Assembly: GCF_016786355.1 (NCBI RefSeq) | Contig: NZ_JADWYX010000014.1 | Coordinates: 1-63,973, forward strand | DNA: 63,973 bases | Direction of reading: 5' to 3' | Origin: Frankia sp. AgB1.9 | Lineage (GTDB): Bacteria > Actinomycetota > Actinomycetes > Frankiales > Frankiaceae | In this document: in pieces, positions 7,370 through 14,632 of the stretch | How positions within the stretch are numbered: position 1 is the first letter of the stretch | Layout: each line of letters begins with the position of its first letter | Position numbers and translations under genes: made by a program | The notes under the pieces: generated by a model | The model's database searches: none | Told to the model about the DNA's origin: nothing | The model's input: the letters and a program-made list of their open reading frames with translations, nothing else

Positions 7370-8535
7370 GAGGTGACAGGCTCCTTCCACCCGATCTCGG
7401 CGCGGCCGTGCCGTCCGGCGTAATGAGGATGGCGTAGATCGTGGATCTGGAAGCGGAGGGCATGTTGGAGGAAGTAGCGCGGCTGCTCGTGGGGGAGACC
7501 GGCAACCACCGCGGCGCGGTCGGTGATGTCGAGGACCTCCAGGCCACCCGCGTCTGGCACCGTGCTGGCCAGAGCTACCAGTTGCTCCGCGCTCGGGACC
7601 TGGTGGGCATCCCGACACCGACGCATCTGCCCGACCGGGCAGATGTCGCACAGCTCGCGGACGCCATAGTGGCCGTTGTAGTCGGGTAGCCCGTGGACGT
7701 AGGACACCGCGCACGAGGTCTTGCGGAACACCTCGGCATGGTCAGCCAGCGCCTCCAGCACCCGCCGCTCCAGCGTCTCGGGCACCACCTTGCGCCGGGC
7801 AGTGGCCGTGTACGGCTCGGGCAAGCCGCTGTCCCGGTAGTAGGCGGCGATCTCATCCCGGTAAAACAGGCCGGTGAAGACGGTGGCGTCGGCGTGCTGG
7901 GACAGGTCGGCGGCACGGGCCAGGTGCTCGTCGGTGTCGTTCAGACCAGGCACCAGCGGGCGCCAGTAGAAAATCGTGCGGTAGCGGCGGGGCCGGACAG
8001 CCGTTGCCAGCCGCAGCGAGGCCGCCGCCACCTCGGACGGGTACGGCTCGATGCGCCGGTCCTCGATGCCGGAGTAGGTAAACAGCACGGTCAGCTTGAT
8101 GGAGTCCAGCCGGTTCAGCCGCTCGCAGTCCTCGGCCCGTAGCTGGTGGCGGGTTATCACCAGCACGTGGTTGGTGAGCCCCAATGCGTCGAGGTCTTCG
8201 AGCACGGCGAAGGTGTGCGGCCGGACGGCCGGCAGGAACGGCTCCGTCGCGCGGTTGAAAAGCTGGATCGGTGTGAGCCCCGGCCGGAAGTAGGGATGCT
8301 CCACGAGACGGGCCACCGCTTCGGCGTCGCTCATCAGGGCCCGCGGTTGACGTTCGTCCCATAGGCCGTACGTGTGGCGGATGCAGTAGGCACAGTCCAG
8401 GGGACAGCCCTGGATGTGGTTCAGGCTCAGCCCGCTCTTGCGGTACTCGACGACCTCGCGCGCTCGCGGTGGCAAGCGTTCGATCTGTCCCGCACTCAAA
8501 AGCGGGACGAAAGTGTGCACCCGGCGGCCCTCCAA
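7366..8535 (-). CDS. Radical SAM protein with C-terminal Cys cluster
   Basis: 389 aa. CPLDCAYC (CxxxCxxC) at about residue 44 binds the SAM-cleaving [4Fe-4S]. The pattern IQGCPLDCAYCIRHTYG, followed by FNRATEPFLP and a VLVITRHQL strand, recalls spore-photoproduct-lyase and elongator-like radical SAM proteins. An extra C-terminal cluster (CDICPVGQMRRC, plus an isolated Cys in TSCAVSYVHG) could hold a second cluster. It is the first gene after a 121-bp gap behind the XRE gene, and is coupled to the exonuclease gene. The substrate is unknown. Confidence 0.8.
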   Translation of the reverse strand: MEGRRVHTFVPLLSAGQIERLPPRAREVVEYRKSGLSLNHIQGCPLDCAYCIRHTYGLWDERQPRALMSDAEAVARLVEHPYFRPGLTPIQLFNRATEPFLPAVRPHTFAVLEDLDALGLTNHVLVITRHQLRAEDCERLNRLDSIKLTVLFTYSGIEDRRIEPYPSEVAAASLRLATAVRPRRYRTIFYWRPLVPGLNDTDEHLARAADLSQHADATVFTGLFYRDEIAAYYRDSGLPEPYTATARRKVVPETLERRVLEALADHAEVFRKTSCAVSYVHGLPDYNGHYGVRELCDICPVGQMRRCRDAHQVPSAEQLVALASTVPDAGGLEVLDITDRAAVVAGLPHEQPRYFLQHALRFQIHDLRHPHYAGRHGRAEIGWKEPVTS

Positions 8536-8656
8536 ACCTCCCCAAGCGGGTCAGCGTGACTCGCTTGCGTCGGAGAGTAAGGCGCGCGTACCACAGAAAA
8601 CCAGAATGTTTCTTGAGGTTGCTCGAAACTAATGGACGAGACCACAGCCGGCGAAA

Positions 8657-9541
8657 CTAGACGCCACTCTCGATCTCGGCGGCCAGGTCGTCCAAAGCTC
8701 GGGTGATGATGGCGCGGGCCGCGCTGCCGTAGCTGGCGACAGCGGCCAACTGCTCGAAGATGGAGCCGTAGAACTCGATCTCCTGGGGCTGGGCGAGGTT
8801 CAGCTCGGCCGAGAAGGTCTCGACCATGACGCGCTCCTGGTCCAGCAGCCAGAAGCCGTGGGCCGGGGCCACCACGTACTGGGTGCCGAAGCCGATGACG
8901 CCGAGGCGCACGTTGCGCATGGCGGACAGGGCAACAAGCCGGTCCAGCTGGGCCGCCATGATCTCGGGTGAACACAGCCGGTAACGCAGGGTGGCTTCGG
9001 TGATGACGAAGTGGAAGCGCTTGTCGGAGCGGTAGAGCATCTCTTGCCGCTGGACGCGCACCCGGACGGCCTCGTCGATGTCGTTCGGGACCTTGAAGAC
9101 GGTAATGCTCTGGGCGAAGCGGGCGCGGGCGTACTCCGCCGTCTGGAGGATGCCCGGGATGACGACCGGCTCGAAGGCGCGGAACAGCCGGGTCCGGGCG
9201 TCGAGATCGGCGATCTCGTCCTGGTGGGGGCGCAGGCCGGCGGACAGTTGCCGGCTCCACTCGGCGTGCTGCAACTCCAGGGTGTGCAGCGACGCCAGAA
9301 GCGCCTCGGCCTCAGCCGCGGCGCCGGTGAGCTGGGACCAGGTGTGGATGTCGCCGTCGGTAGGGGTCTGCCGACCGTTCTCCACCTTCGACACCTTGGA
9401 AGCTGGCCAGGCTGCGGCCTCCGCGAGCTGCCGGCCGGTCAGTCCGGCGATGGTGCGCAGCTCGCGGAGCCGCAGGCCCAGAGCACGGCGGGCTTCCTGC
9501 ACGCTCGTCGTGCCGGCTGATCTAGGAGTGGGCAAAGTCAT
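8657..9541 (-). CDS. XRE-family regulator with DUF5753
   Basis: 294 aa. The N-terminal helix-turn-helix (LGLRLRELRTIAGLTGRQLA, then PASKVSKVENGRQTP) is typical of XRE/SinR-like regulators. The rest matches the DUF5753 ligand or partner domain (LFRAFEPVVIPGILQTAEYARA, then VRVQRQEML). Such regulators (WhiJ type) work with small partner proteins coded next to them; here those are probably the DUF6879 and 71-aa proteins. ATG 9541 overlaps the DUF6879 gene by 20 bp. It probably controls this operon, perhaps via the palindrome at 10472-10486. Confidence 0.85.
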   Translation of the reverse strand: MTLPTPRSAGTTSVQEARRALGLRLRELRTIAGLTGRQLAEAAAWPASKVSKVENGRQTPTDGDIHTWSQLTGAAAEAEALLASLHTLELQHAEWSRQLSAGLRPHQDEIADLDARTRLFRAFEPVVIPGILQTAEYARARFAQSITVFKVPNDIDEAVRVRVQRQEMLYRSDKRFHFVITEATLRYRLCSPEIMAAQLDRLVALSAMRNVRLGVIGFGTQYVVAPAHGFWLLDQERVMVETFSAELNLAQPQEIEFYGSIFEQLAAVASYGSAARAIITRALDDLAAEIESGV

Positions 9542-10034
9542 CCCGTCGTACGGCGTGATGCCACGCTGCGTCACGCCAGTAGCTGTGCTCGACCACGGTG
9601 GCGGGGTCGGTGATGACCTCGCCCCCGAGGAAGTGGCCGTCGTCGGTCAGGTGCACCCGCACGAGCTTGCGGGAGTCGAACAGCCAGTAGTCGTAGTTGG
9701 GGAGGTCGGTGGCCTGCTCGCGGGTCAGGTAGCGGATCTCCTCGCCCGCTTCTCCGGTGTAGCCGGAGCAGAAGATCCCGAAGCGGGAGTAGTCGGACAG
9801 GGGCAGGCTGACCACCCGCACCCGCGTGAAGCGCCGTCCCTCGGCGGTGGCGGCTCGGATCATGCTCAACCAGTTACCGAACCAGCCCATCTCCACGTCC
9901 TCGCCCGCCCTGAACTGGGCGAGCGCCGTGGCTTCGTTGGCGGAGTAGTAGTACTCCAGCGTCTCCAGCCGGAAGGCGGTGTGCTCGAAGGTGCGGAAGA
10001 GCTGGCCAAACTCCGGGCCGACGAGCAGGCTCAG
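9522..10034 (-). CDS. DUF6879 family protein, apparent CTG start
   Basis: 170 aa from the proposed start. DUF6879-like features are EFGQLFRTFEHTAFRLETLEYY, the acidic FRAGED/GWFGNW and LTREQATDLPNYDYWLFDSR. These proteins accompany XRE-DUF5753 regulators in actinobacteria. No ATG or GTG fits the conserved N-terminus. A CTG at 10034 overlaps the previous stop as CTGA, exactly like the ATGA/GTGA couplings in this operon, and GAGGAGG lies just upstream. I therefore take CTG as the start; a longer form opening at 10157 is less likely because it would overlap the previous gene by over 120 bp. Confidence 0.7.
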   Translation of the reverse strand: MSLLVGPEFGQLFRTFEHTAFRLETLEYYYSANEATALAQFRAGEDVEMGWFGNWLSMIRAATAEGRRFTRVRVVSLPLSDYSRFGIFCSGYTGEAGEEIRYLTREQATDLPNYDYWLFDSRKLVRVHLTDDGHFLGGEVITDPATVVEHSYWRDAAWHHAVRRDDFAHS

Positions 10035-10246
10035 CGCTCCTCCTCGGGGCGGTCGTTGGCCGCGAAGCGCAGCAGCTGCTTGGGAATCTCCACGAAGGTC
10101 TCGCCGTCGAGGACGTCGCGCAGGCCGGCCAGTGCCTCCGGGTCCGTGACTTTCCAACCTTGGATGACGAAGGTGTCACGGTCCGTGGCGTACATGGTGG
10201 GGCAGTGCCCCTCTTGGGAGTCCGTGCCGAGGAACGTCAGGCGCAT
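10031..10246 (-). CDS. Small hypothetical protein, 71 aa, regulator-associated
   Basis: Starts MRLTFLGTDS at ATG 10246 with GAGGAGGA just upstream. It contains TMYATDRDTFVIQGWKVTD and ends FAANDRPEEER. Small proteins of this size commonly precede DUF6879 and XRE-DUF5753 genes and are thought to be partner proteins of the regulator. It is the first gene of the long minus-strand operon and is coupled to the DUF6879 gene by a 4-bp overlap. Confidence 0.7.
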   Translation of the reverse strand: MRLTFLGTDSQEGHCPTMYATDRDTFVIQGWKVTDPEALAGLRDVLDGETFVEIPKQLLRFAANDRPEEER

Positions 10247-10611
10247 GGGATCTTCCTCCTCGAACGTGCGCGAAAGGTTCGCATCCATCGTTGGGCATGA
10301 GGTGGGGGCCGGTCAAGCGAGGCGGCGCTGCGGTGGCCTGCGCTACCCCGGGGCCGTTGGCTGTGCGCCAGGGTTCGATGACGGAGGCTCTCGGCGCGAA
10401 ATGAAACTGTCGACCAGGCATTCCTGTAAAAACTATTGCCAAACAATGAGGCCTGTGTTTATCTATTGGCATCACCCTTAGGGTGACGGGTGTGAATTTG
10501 AGGGTCAAAACGCCTCTTGTGTTGCTCATTGGTCTGAAGTCGCAGGCTTCAATTTCCAGACTGGTGAGCAGCACAGCAGTGCTGCACCCTCAACGCACCG
10601 GAGGTGCATTG
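10247..10611. other. Divergent intergenic region with promoters
   Basis: This 365-bp stretch separates the minus-strand operon from the plus-strand GRDP-like gene. The part from about 10390 to 10560 is AT-richer than its surroundings, as expected for promoters. It contains the palindrome at 10472-10486. I see no credible gene. Confidence 0.5.
10472..10486. promoter_or_regulatory. 15-bp palindrome, candidate operator
   Basis: TCACCCTTAGGGTGA is a perfect 7-1-7 palindrome in the middle of the divergent intergenic region. It is a plausible site for the XRE-DUF5753 regulator coded downstream; no second copy was noticed in the window. Confidence 0.45.
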
Positions 10612-11157
10612 ATGTCGCGGTCAGTCGTCTCAACGATCGGCGTGGACGTTGCCCCCTTCCACAGCGAGCTGCTGGCGATGATCGACGCGGAGGACTTCAC
10701 CGGCGTCAAGCGCAAGGTCTTCACCGACCTCGCCAAGCAGGGTGTCGTCCCGAGCGACGAGTTCCTGGACGAAGGCGTCCTGGCGCTCAAGCAGTACTAC
10801 GTCGTCGCGCTCCTCGACCCGACCAACCGGCACGCGGTCTCGGACGTGATCGACCCGTTCTGGCACGCGCACATCCTCCACACGAAGCCGTACATCGACT
10901 TCTGTGACAGGGTGTTCGGCCAGTACATCCAGCACGAACCGCTCGACCACAGCGACGCGGCGATGCTGCGGCGGGTGTCCATCCTGTACTCGTACACGGC
11001 GGGCATCTACCAGCGGATGTTCTCGTACGTCAACCCCGAGTTCTACCCGCTGGCGGTTCCGGACGCGCGCCTGATGTGCACGCACACCGAGGTGTGGCGT
11101 CCCGACATCCGGGACCAGGCCATCTTCCCGCGTGACGAGGAGCTGGCCAAGGTCTGA
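10612..11157 (+). CDS. GRDP-like (glycine-rich domain-containing protein-like) family protein
   Basis: 181 aa starting at ATG 10612, with GGAGGTG 6 bp upstream. The segment VSDVIDPFWHAHILHTKPYIDFCDRVFG carries the WHxHilhtxxY motif of the plant and bacterial glycine-rich-domain-protein-like family, whose biochemical role is unknown. There is no transmembrane part. It is monocistronic: a strong hairpin terminator lies 23 bp after the stop. Confidence 0.6.
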   Translation: MSRSVVSTIGVDVAPFHSELLAMIDAEDFTGVKRKVFTDLAKQGVVPSDEFLDEGVLALKQYYVVALLDPTNRHAVSDVIDPFWHAHILHTKPYIDFCDRVFGQYIQHEPLDHSDAAMLRRVSILYSYTAGIYQRMFSYVNPEFYPLAVPDARLMCTHTEVWRPDIRDQAIFPRDEELAKV

Positions 11158-11179
11158 CCTGCGGCGCAACGCCGCAACC

Positions 11180-11206
11180 GGCGGCGGGGGCTCTGCCCCC
11201 GCCGCC
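11180..11206 (+). terminator. Hairpin terminator after the GRDP-like gene
   Basis: A perfect 12-bp GC stem (11180-11191 with 11195-11206) with a 3-nt loop. A smaller 6-bp hairpin (11161-11175) lies just before it. There is no U-tract, which is common in high-GC actinobacteria. Confidence 0.75.
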
Positions 11207-11229
11207 TCACCACCTAATGCAATCATGAA

Positions 11230-11568
11230 ATGAAGAACCCTGGCTCTTACGCCCTCTACAAAGTGAAGAAAGGCAAGCTCGATCAATGGCTCGCATGGTG
11301 CGAGACGGTCGACACGAGTCGGCGACAGGAAGCGGCAGCGACCCTCGACGAGGAAGGCTTGGAGTATGAGTTCTTCACTACATTCAAACTATCGAACGGC
11401 TGGTATGCCATGGGCGCCTCGATCAACGATAGCTCGAAGGGCGGTGGTGAGGTTGACCGCGCGCGGCCCATTAATCGTGAGCACGCCTTCCAGAAGAGAG
11501 ACTGTCTGGAGCCCGTCCACCGCGGAGACTTTTCCTATTTCCTGGCGGCCGACGAGCGGGCTACCTAG
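11230..11568 (+). CDS. Small hypothetical protein, possibly DUF6176
   Basis: 112 aa. It starts YALYKVKKGKLDQWLAWCE, followed by RRQEAAATLDEEGLEYEFF. This resembles small dimeric alpha/beta-barrel-like proteins (DUF6176) in which a VKpGK strand precedes a helix with RR-E-a--TL--EGv. The second half (INREHAFQKRDCLEPV) is not recognised. The function is unknown. Confidence 0.5.
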   Translation: MKNPGSYALYKVKKGKLDQWLAWCETVDTSRRQEAAATLDEEGLEYEFFTTFKLSNGWYAMGASINDSSKGGGEVDRARPINREHAFQKRDCLEPVHRGDFSYFLAADERAT

Positions 11569-11613
11569 ATCGTAACGAACATCCGAAGCCTACCTCGCCC
11601 GAGTTTCGTCGGG

Positions 11614-12153
11614 CTATTTTTGTAGCCGCTCGGCGCCGTCCGGGAAGAGTTCGGCGACCACCAGATGCGAGGTGCGAAGCGCGCCGTCGCTCATAGCAAA
11701 GGTCATCGCCGGCTGGTGGCCGCCGTGTACTAGCTTGTTTCGCAGCTGCCGCCCCGCGTCGAGCACGTCGGCGGTGTCCGGTTCGATGAGCCCTTCCTGC
11801 ATCGCAGTACGGATCAAGCCATGAAGCGATGCAGTCTTCTCCAGGCGCAGTTTCAGCGCCGCTTCCACTGCGAAGATCGACCAGGCGACCGCTGACGCCG
11901 CGAGTTCGTAGGCGTAGAAGGCCAGCGCGAACTGCTCCCGGGACAGTTTGAGGAGGCTCGCCGGACCCGCTGGCGTCGCGACGGTCACGGGCCAAGTGGC
12001 GGCGTGGTCATGGAGCTTGCGGTAAGTCATGGGCAGAGGCAGGCCCGATGCGTCGAAGTCGCCGCCGAAGTGGACCATCCGCAGATCCGGCTCTGGCCCA
12101 GCCAACTCGCCGAGGTCGGCATCTGGCGGTACCCACAGACTCGTCATGGGCAT
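11614..12153 (-). CDS. Hypothetical protein with HEPN-like RNxxxH motif
   Basis: 179 aa, mainly helical in the C-terminal half. LDAGRQLRNKLVHGG carries an R-N-x3-H motif in a helix after a long hydrophobic helix (AFYAYELAASAVAWSIFAVEAALKLRLE), as in HEPN nucleases, which are often found in defence islands. The N-terminal ~60 aa are unrecognised. It lies next to Gabija. RNase activity is a hypothesis; many RNxxxH proteins of this size are uncharacterised. Confidence 0.5.
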   Translation of the reverse strand: MPMTSLWVPPDADLGELAGPEPDLRMVHFGGDFDASGLPLPMTYRKLHDHAATWPVTVATPAGPASLLKLSREQFALAFYAYELAASAVAWSIFAVEAALKLRLEKTASLHGLIRTAMQEGLIEPDTADVLDAGRQLRNKLVHGGHQPAMTFAMSDGALRTSHLVVAELFPDGAERLQK

Positions 12154-12658
12154 GTCCTTCCTGGTGGCCGTCCGCCCGCCGCGTGCGAACTAATCAAAAT
12201 ATCAGCGTCCCGGGACACCATGCCGCGTAGCGCTACCCGCAGCCGGCCCGCCCTCCTGCATTCCAAAACGGAGCGTTGGGGCCCGCATAGCTGAAGACTC
12301 GGTATTGCGATGGCCCAATCGTGGCGCAGATCGGTATCACGAGGTCTGGATCGATGCGCGAGTGGTAGGTCGCCACGATGTGCTCCGCCGCAAGTGAGTT
12401 TGGGACCGTGCGACGGAGCCATACGCTCGCTGCCAAGGACAGCATCTGTTGGTGTCGACGTCGACGTCGATGCTGGACATCCCGCTTCGAGGTGCGTCGC
12501 GGCGACACGCCGAGTACGCCTGAGTTGAGTCCGAGTGGCAGTGCCCCGCTACAGTGAGTCCCCGTTGTCGCGTTTGCCCCTCGCTGGGAAGCGCCAACGG
12601 GCGATCTTGACCTCCACCTGATGCAAGATCAAAATTGAACTGTTAACGGGGACCGGAG
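12154..12658. other. Region before Gabija with a doubtful small ORF
   Basis: A minus-strand ORF at 12233-12508 (91 aa) contains a protein-like stretch (DLVIPICATIGPSQYRVFSY) but has an arginine-rich start and no clear ribosome site. It may be a gene remnant. The rest holds the promoters for the flanking genes and a short gtcgac repeat near 12455. I see nothing else. Confidence 0.3.
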
Positions 12659-14632
12659 ATGGCCGTATCAACACCTGAACGTGCGCTGCCTGGAGACGGT
12701 GAGGTGTCGCCGACCCGGCAGTCGATGTACCTGGAGAGCCTCACGCTGCGCAACTTCCGCTCGTGCCTAGACACGACGGTCACATTCCAGCAGTCGCTGA
12801 CGCTCATCGTCGGCGAGAACAACTCAGGCAAGTCCAACATCATCGAAGGCCTGCGCCTCGCCACGCCGCCGCTGAGCGGCCGTGTGACGCGCTACTTCGA
12901 GGCCGACGGTGACCCGTCCTTCGGTAGCCGTGACGATGTTGAGCTGACCACGTGCCTCGCCGGCCTGAGTGACGCACAAGAGGGCCTGTACCACGCGGTC
13001 GTCGACCATGCCAACGGCCGCCTTACCTACACCAGTCGCTACCGGGCGCAGGAAGGTCTTCCGCAGCGCGACCGACGGGTGCAACTGGTCGGCAAGTCGC
13101 CGAGTTCGGACCCAGAGCCGCACCTCCGAGACCGGATCAACCACGTCTACCTGGAACCGCTCCGTGACGCTCAGCGGGAGTTGGACTCGGCCAGGGGCAG
13201 CCGCCTGTCTCACATCATCAAGTACCTCGTCGAGGAGAAGCACCGAGAGGAGTTCCTCGCGGAGGCAGAGAAAAGCTTCGAGGAGCTCGCGAAGCTTGAG
13301 ATGGTCACGAAGCCCAGGAGGGACATCCGGGACCACGTTGACCGCTTGACGACGCCGATCCGTCGGCACGATGTGGATCTGGCCTTCGAGTCGCCACCAA
13401 AGCTGGAGTACCTCGCCCGCGGCCTTCGTCTGAAGATGGCGGAGCATGGGCTGGAACCGGCCGACATCGCCGACTCCGGACTGGGCTACGCCAACTTGGT
13501 CTTCATGGCCTCGGTCATCTTGGAGTTGGAGCACGCCAAAGGCTCAGAGCTAACGCTGTTCCTCGTCGAGGAGCCAGAGGCGCACCTACACCCCCAACTC
13601 CAGGCCGTGCTGCTCGACTACCTCCGGGAGAAGGCGGACGAGTCGATCGGCAACGACGCCGCGAAGCCGGCCGGGCGCATCCAGGTGATCGCCACCACGC
13701 ACTCGCCGAACCTGGCGAGCGCTGTCGGTACGAAGAACATCGTGGCCCTGCGGACGAAGCGTGAATTGGTGCCGCTGGCCTCGCCGACGGACGACGGTAA
13801 GCCGATCCGGCGCGCCACGACCGCAGCACTGCCTCTGGCCGACGTCAACCTCAAGCCTGACGAGCGCCGGAAGATCGACCAATACCTGGACGTCACCCGT
13901 TCGGAGCTCTTGTTCACCTCGCGAGTGACCTTGGTGGAGGGCATCGCCGAGGCGGTGCTGCTTCCGGCGCTCGCAAAAGCCTGCGTCTACGTCGCCGCTG
14001 ACCCGAGTAGTGAGGAGCAGGTGGCCGCAGCCAAGGCGGACTTGAGTCGGTTCCGAGCGTCCTCCATCATCAACGTCGGCAGCGTGGACTTCGCGCCCTA
14101 CATCAAACTGTTGCTCTGGTCGCCCGGAGACCGCGTCCGTCTGGTGGACAGGCTAGTCGTGATCACGGACGGCGATCCGCCCCTACCGGAATTGCCGGTG
14201 CCACAGAGGTCCGTGGACGACGGGTCGTCGTCGGACGAGGACGACCAAGACGAAGCTGACGAGGAGCCGACGGCTACCAACCGCAAGGCTGACCTCGATG
14301 CAATCGCTGCGGCGCTTGGTGCGAGCGATGTCCTTCATGTGGCTGAGGCCAGGTACACCTTGGAGGCGGATCTCCTGGAGCCGGTGGGGACGAACGGGCC
14401 GGTACTGGGTGCTGCCTTCCTCAAACAACGGCCGCGCTCGCGGGCGAAGTGGCGGGGTTTCGTCGACAGCGATGCGCCGGCGAAGGCGCTTTACATCGCG
14501 TTGCGCAACAAGAAGACGAAGCTGATCAGCAAGGGCGAGTTCGCCCATGACCTGGCGGCCCTCATCGCCCTGGACTTCACCTGCCCGCCGTACCTCGCCC
14601 GAGCGATCACCGAAGCGATCAAAGTCGTCTGA
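12659..14632 (+). CDS. gajA: Gabija GajA: OLD-family ATPase-TOPRIM endonuclease
   Basis: 657 aa, close to known GajA. ATPase half: LTLRNFRSC, Walker A GENNSGKSN (about 52-60), signature and Walker B region LFLVEEPEAHLHPQ (about 300) and the H-loop VIATTHSPNLAS (about 345). TOPRIM half: RVTLVEGIAEAVLLPAL (about 422), VVITDGDPP (about 500) and EARYTLEADLLEP, typical of OLD nucleases. GajA is a nucleotide-sensitive DNA-nicking enzyme that forms a tetramer with GajB and acts when phage replication lowers NTP levels. ATG 12659 is preceded by GGGGACCGGAG; ATG 12725 is an alternative. Its stop overlaps the gajB start by one base (TGATG). Confidence 0.88.
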   Translation: MAVSTPERALPGDGEVSPTRQSMYLESLTLRNFRSCLDTTVTFQQSLTLIVGENNSGKSNIIEGLRLATPPLSGRVTRYFEADGDPSFGSRDDVELTTCLAGLSDAQEGLYHAVVDHANGRLTYTSRYRAQEGLPQRDRRVQLVGKSPSSDPEPHLRDRINHVYLEPLRDAQRELDSARGSRLSHIIKYLVEEKHREEFLAEAEKSFEELAKLEMVTKPRRDIRDHVDRLTTPIRRHDVDLAFESPPKLEYLARGLRLKMAEHGLEPADIADSGLGYANLVFMASVILELEHAKGSELTLFLVEEPEAHLHPQLQAVLLDYLREKADESIGNDAAKPAGRIQVIATTHSPNLASAVGTKNIVALRTKRELVPLASPTDDGKPIRRATTAALPLADVNLKPDERRKIDQYLDVTRSELLFTSRVTLVEGIAEAVLLPALAKACVYVAADPSSEEQVAAAKADLSRFRASSIINVGSVDFAPYIKLLLWSPGDRVRLVDRLVVITDGDPPLPELPVPQRSVDDGSSSDEDDQDEADEEPTATNRKADLDAIAAALGASDVLHVAEARYTLEADLLEPVGTNGPVLGAAFLKQRPRSRAKWRGFVDSDAPAKALYIALRNKKTKLISKGEFAHDLAALIALDFTCPPYLARAITEAIKVV

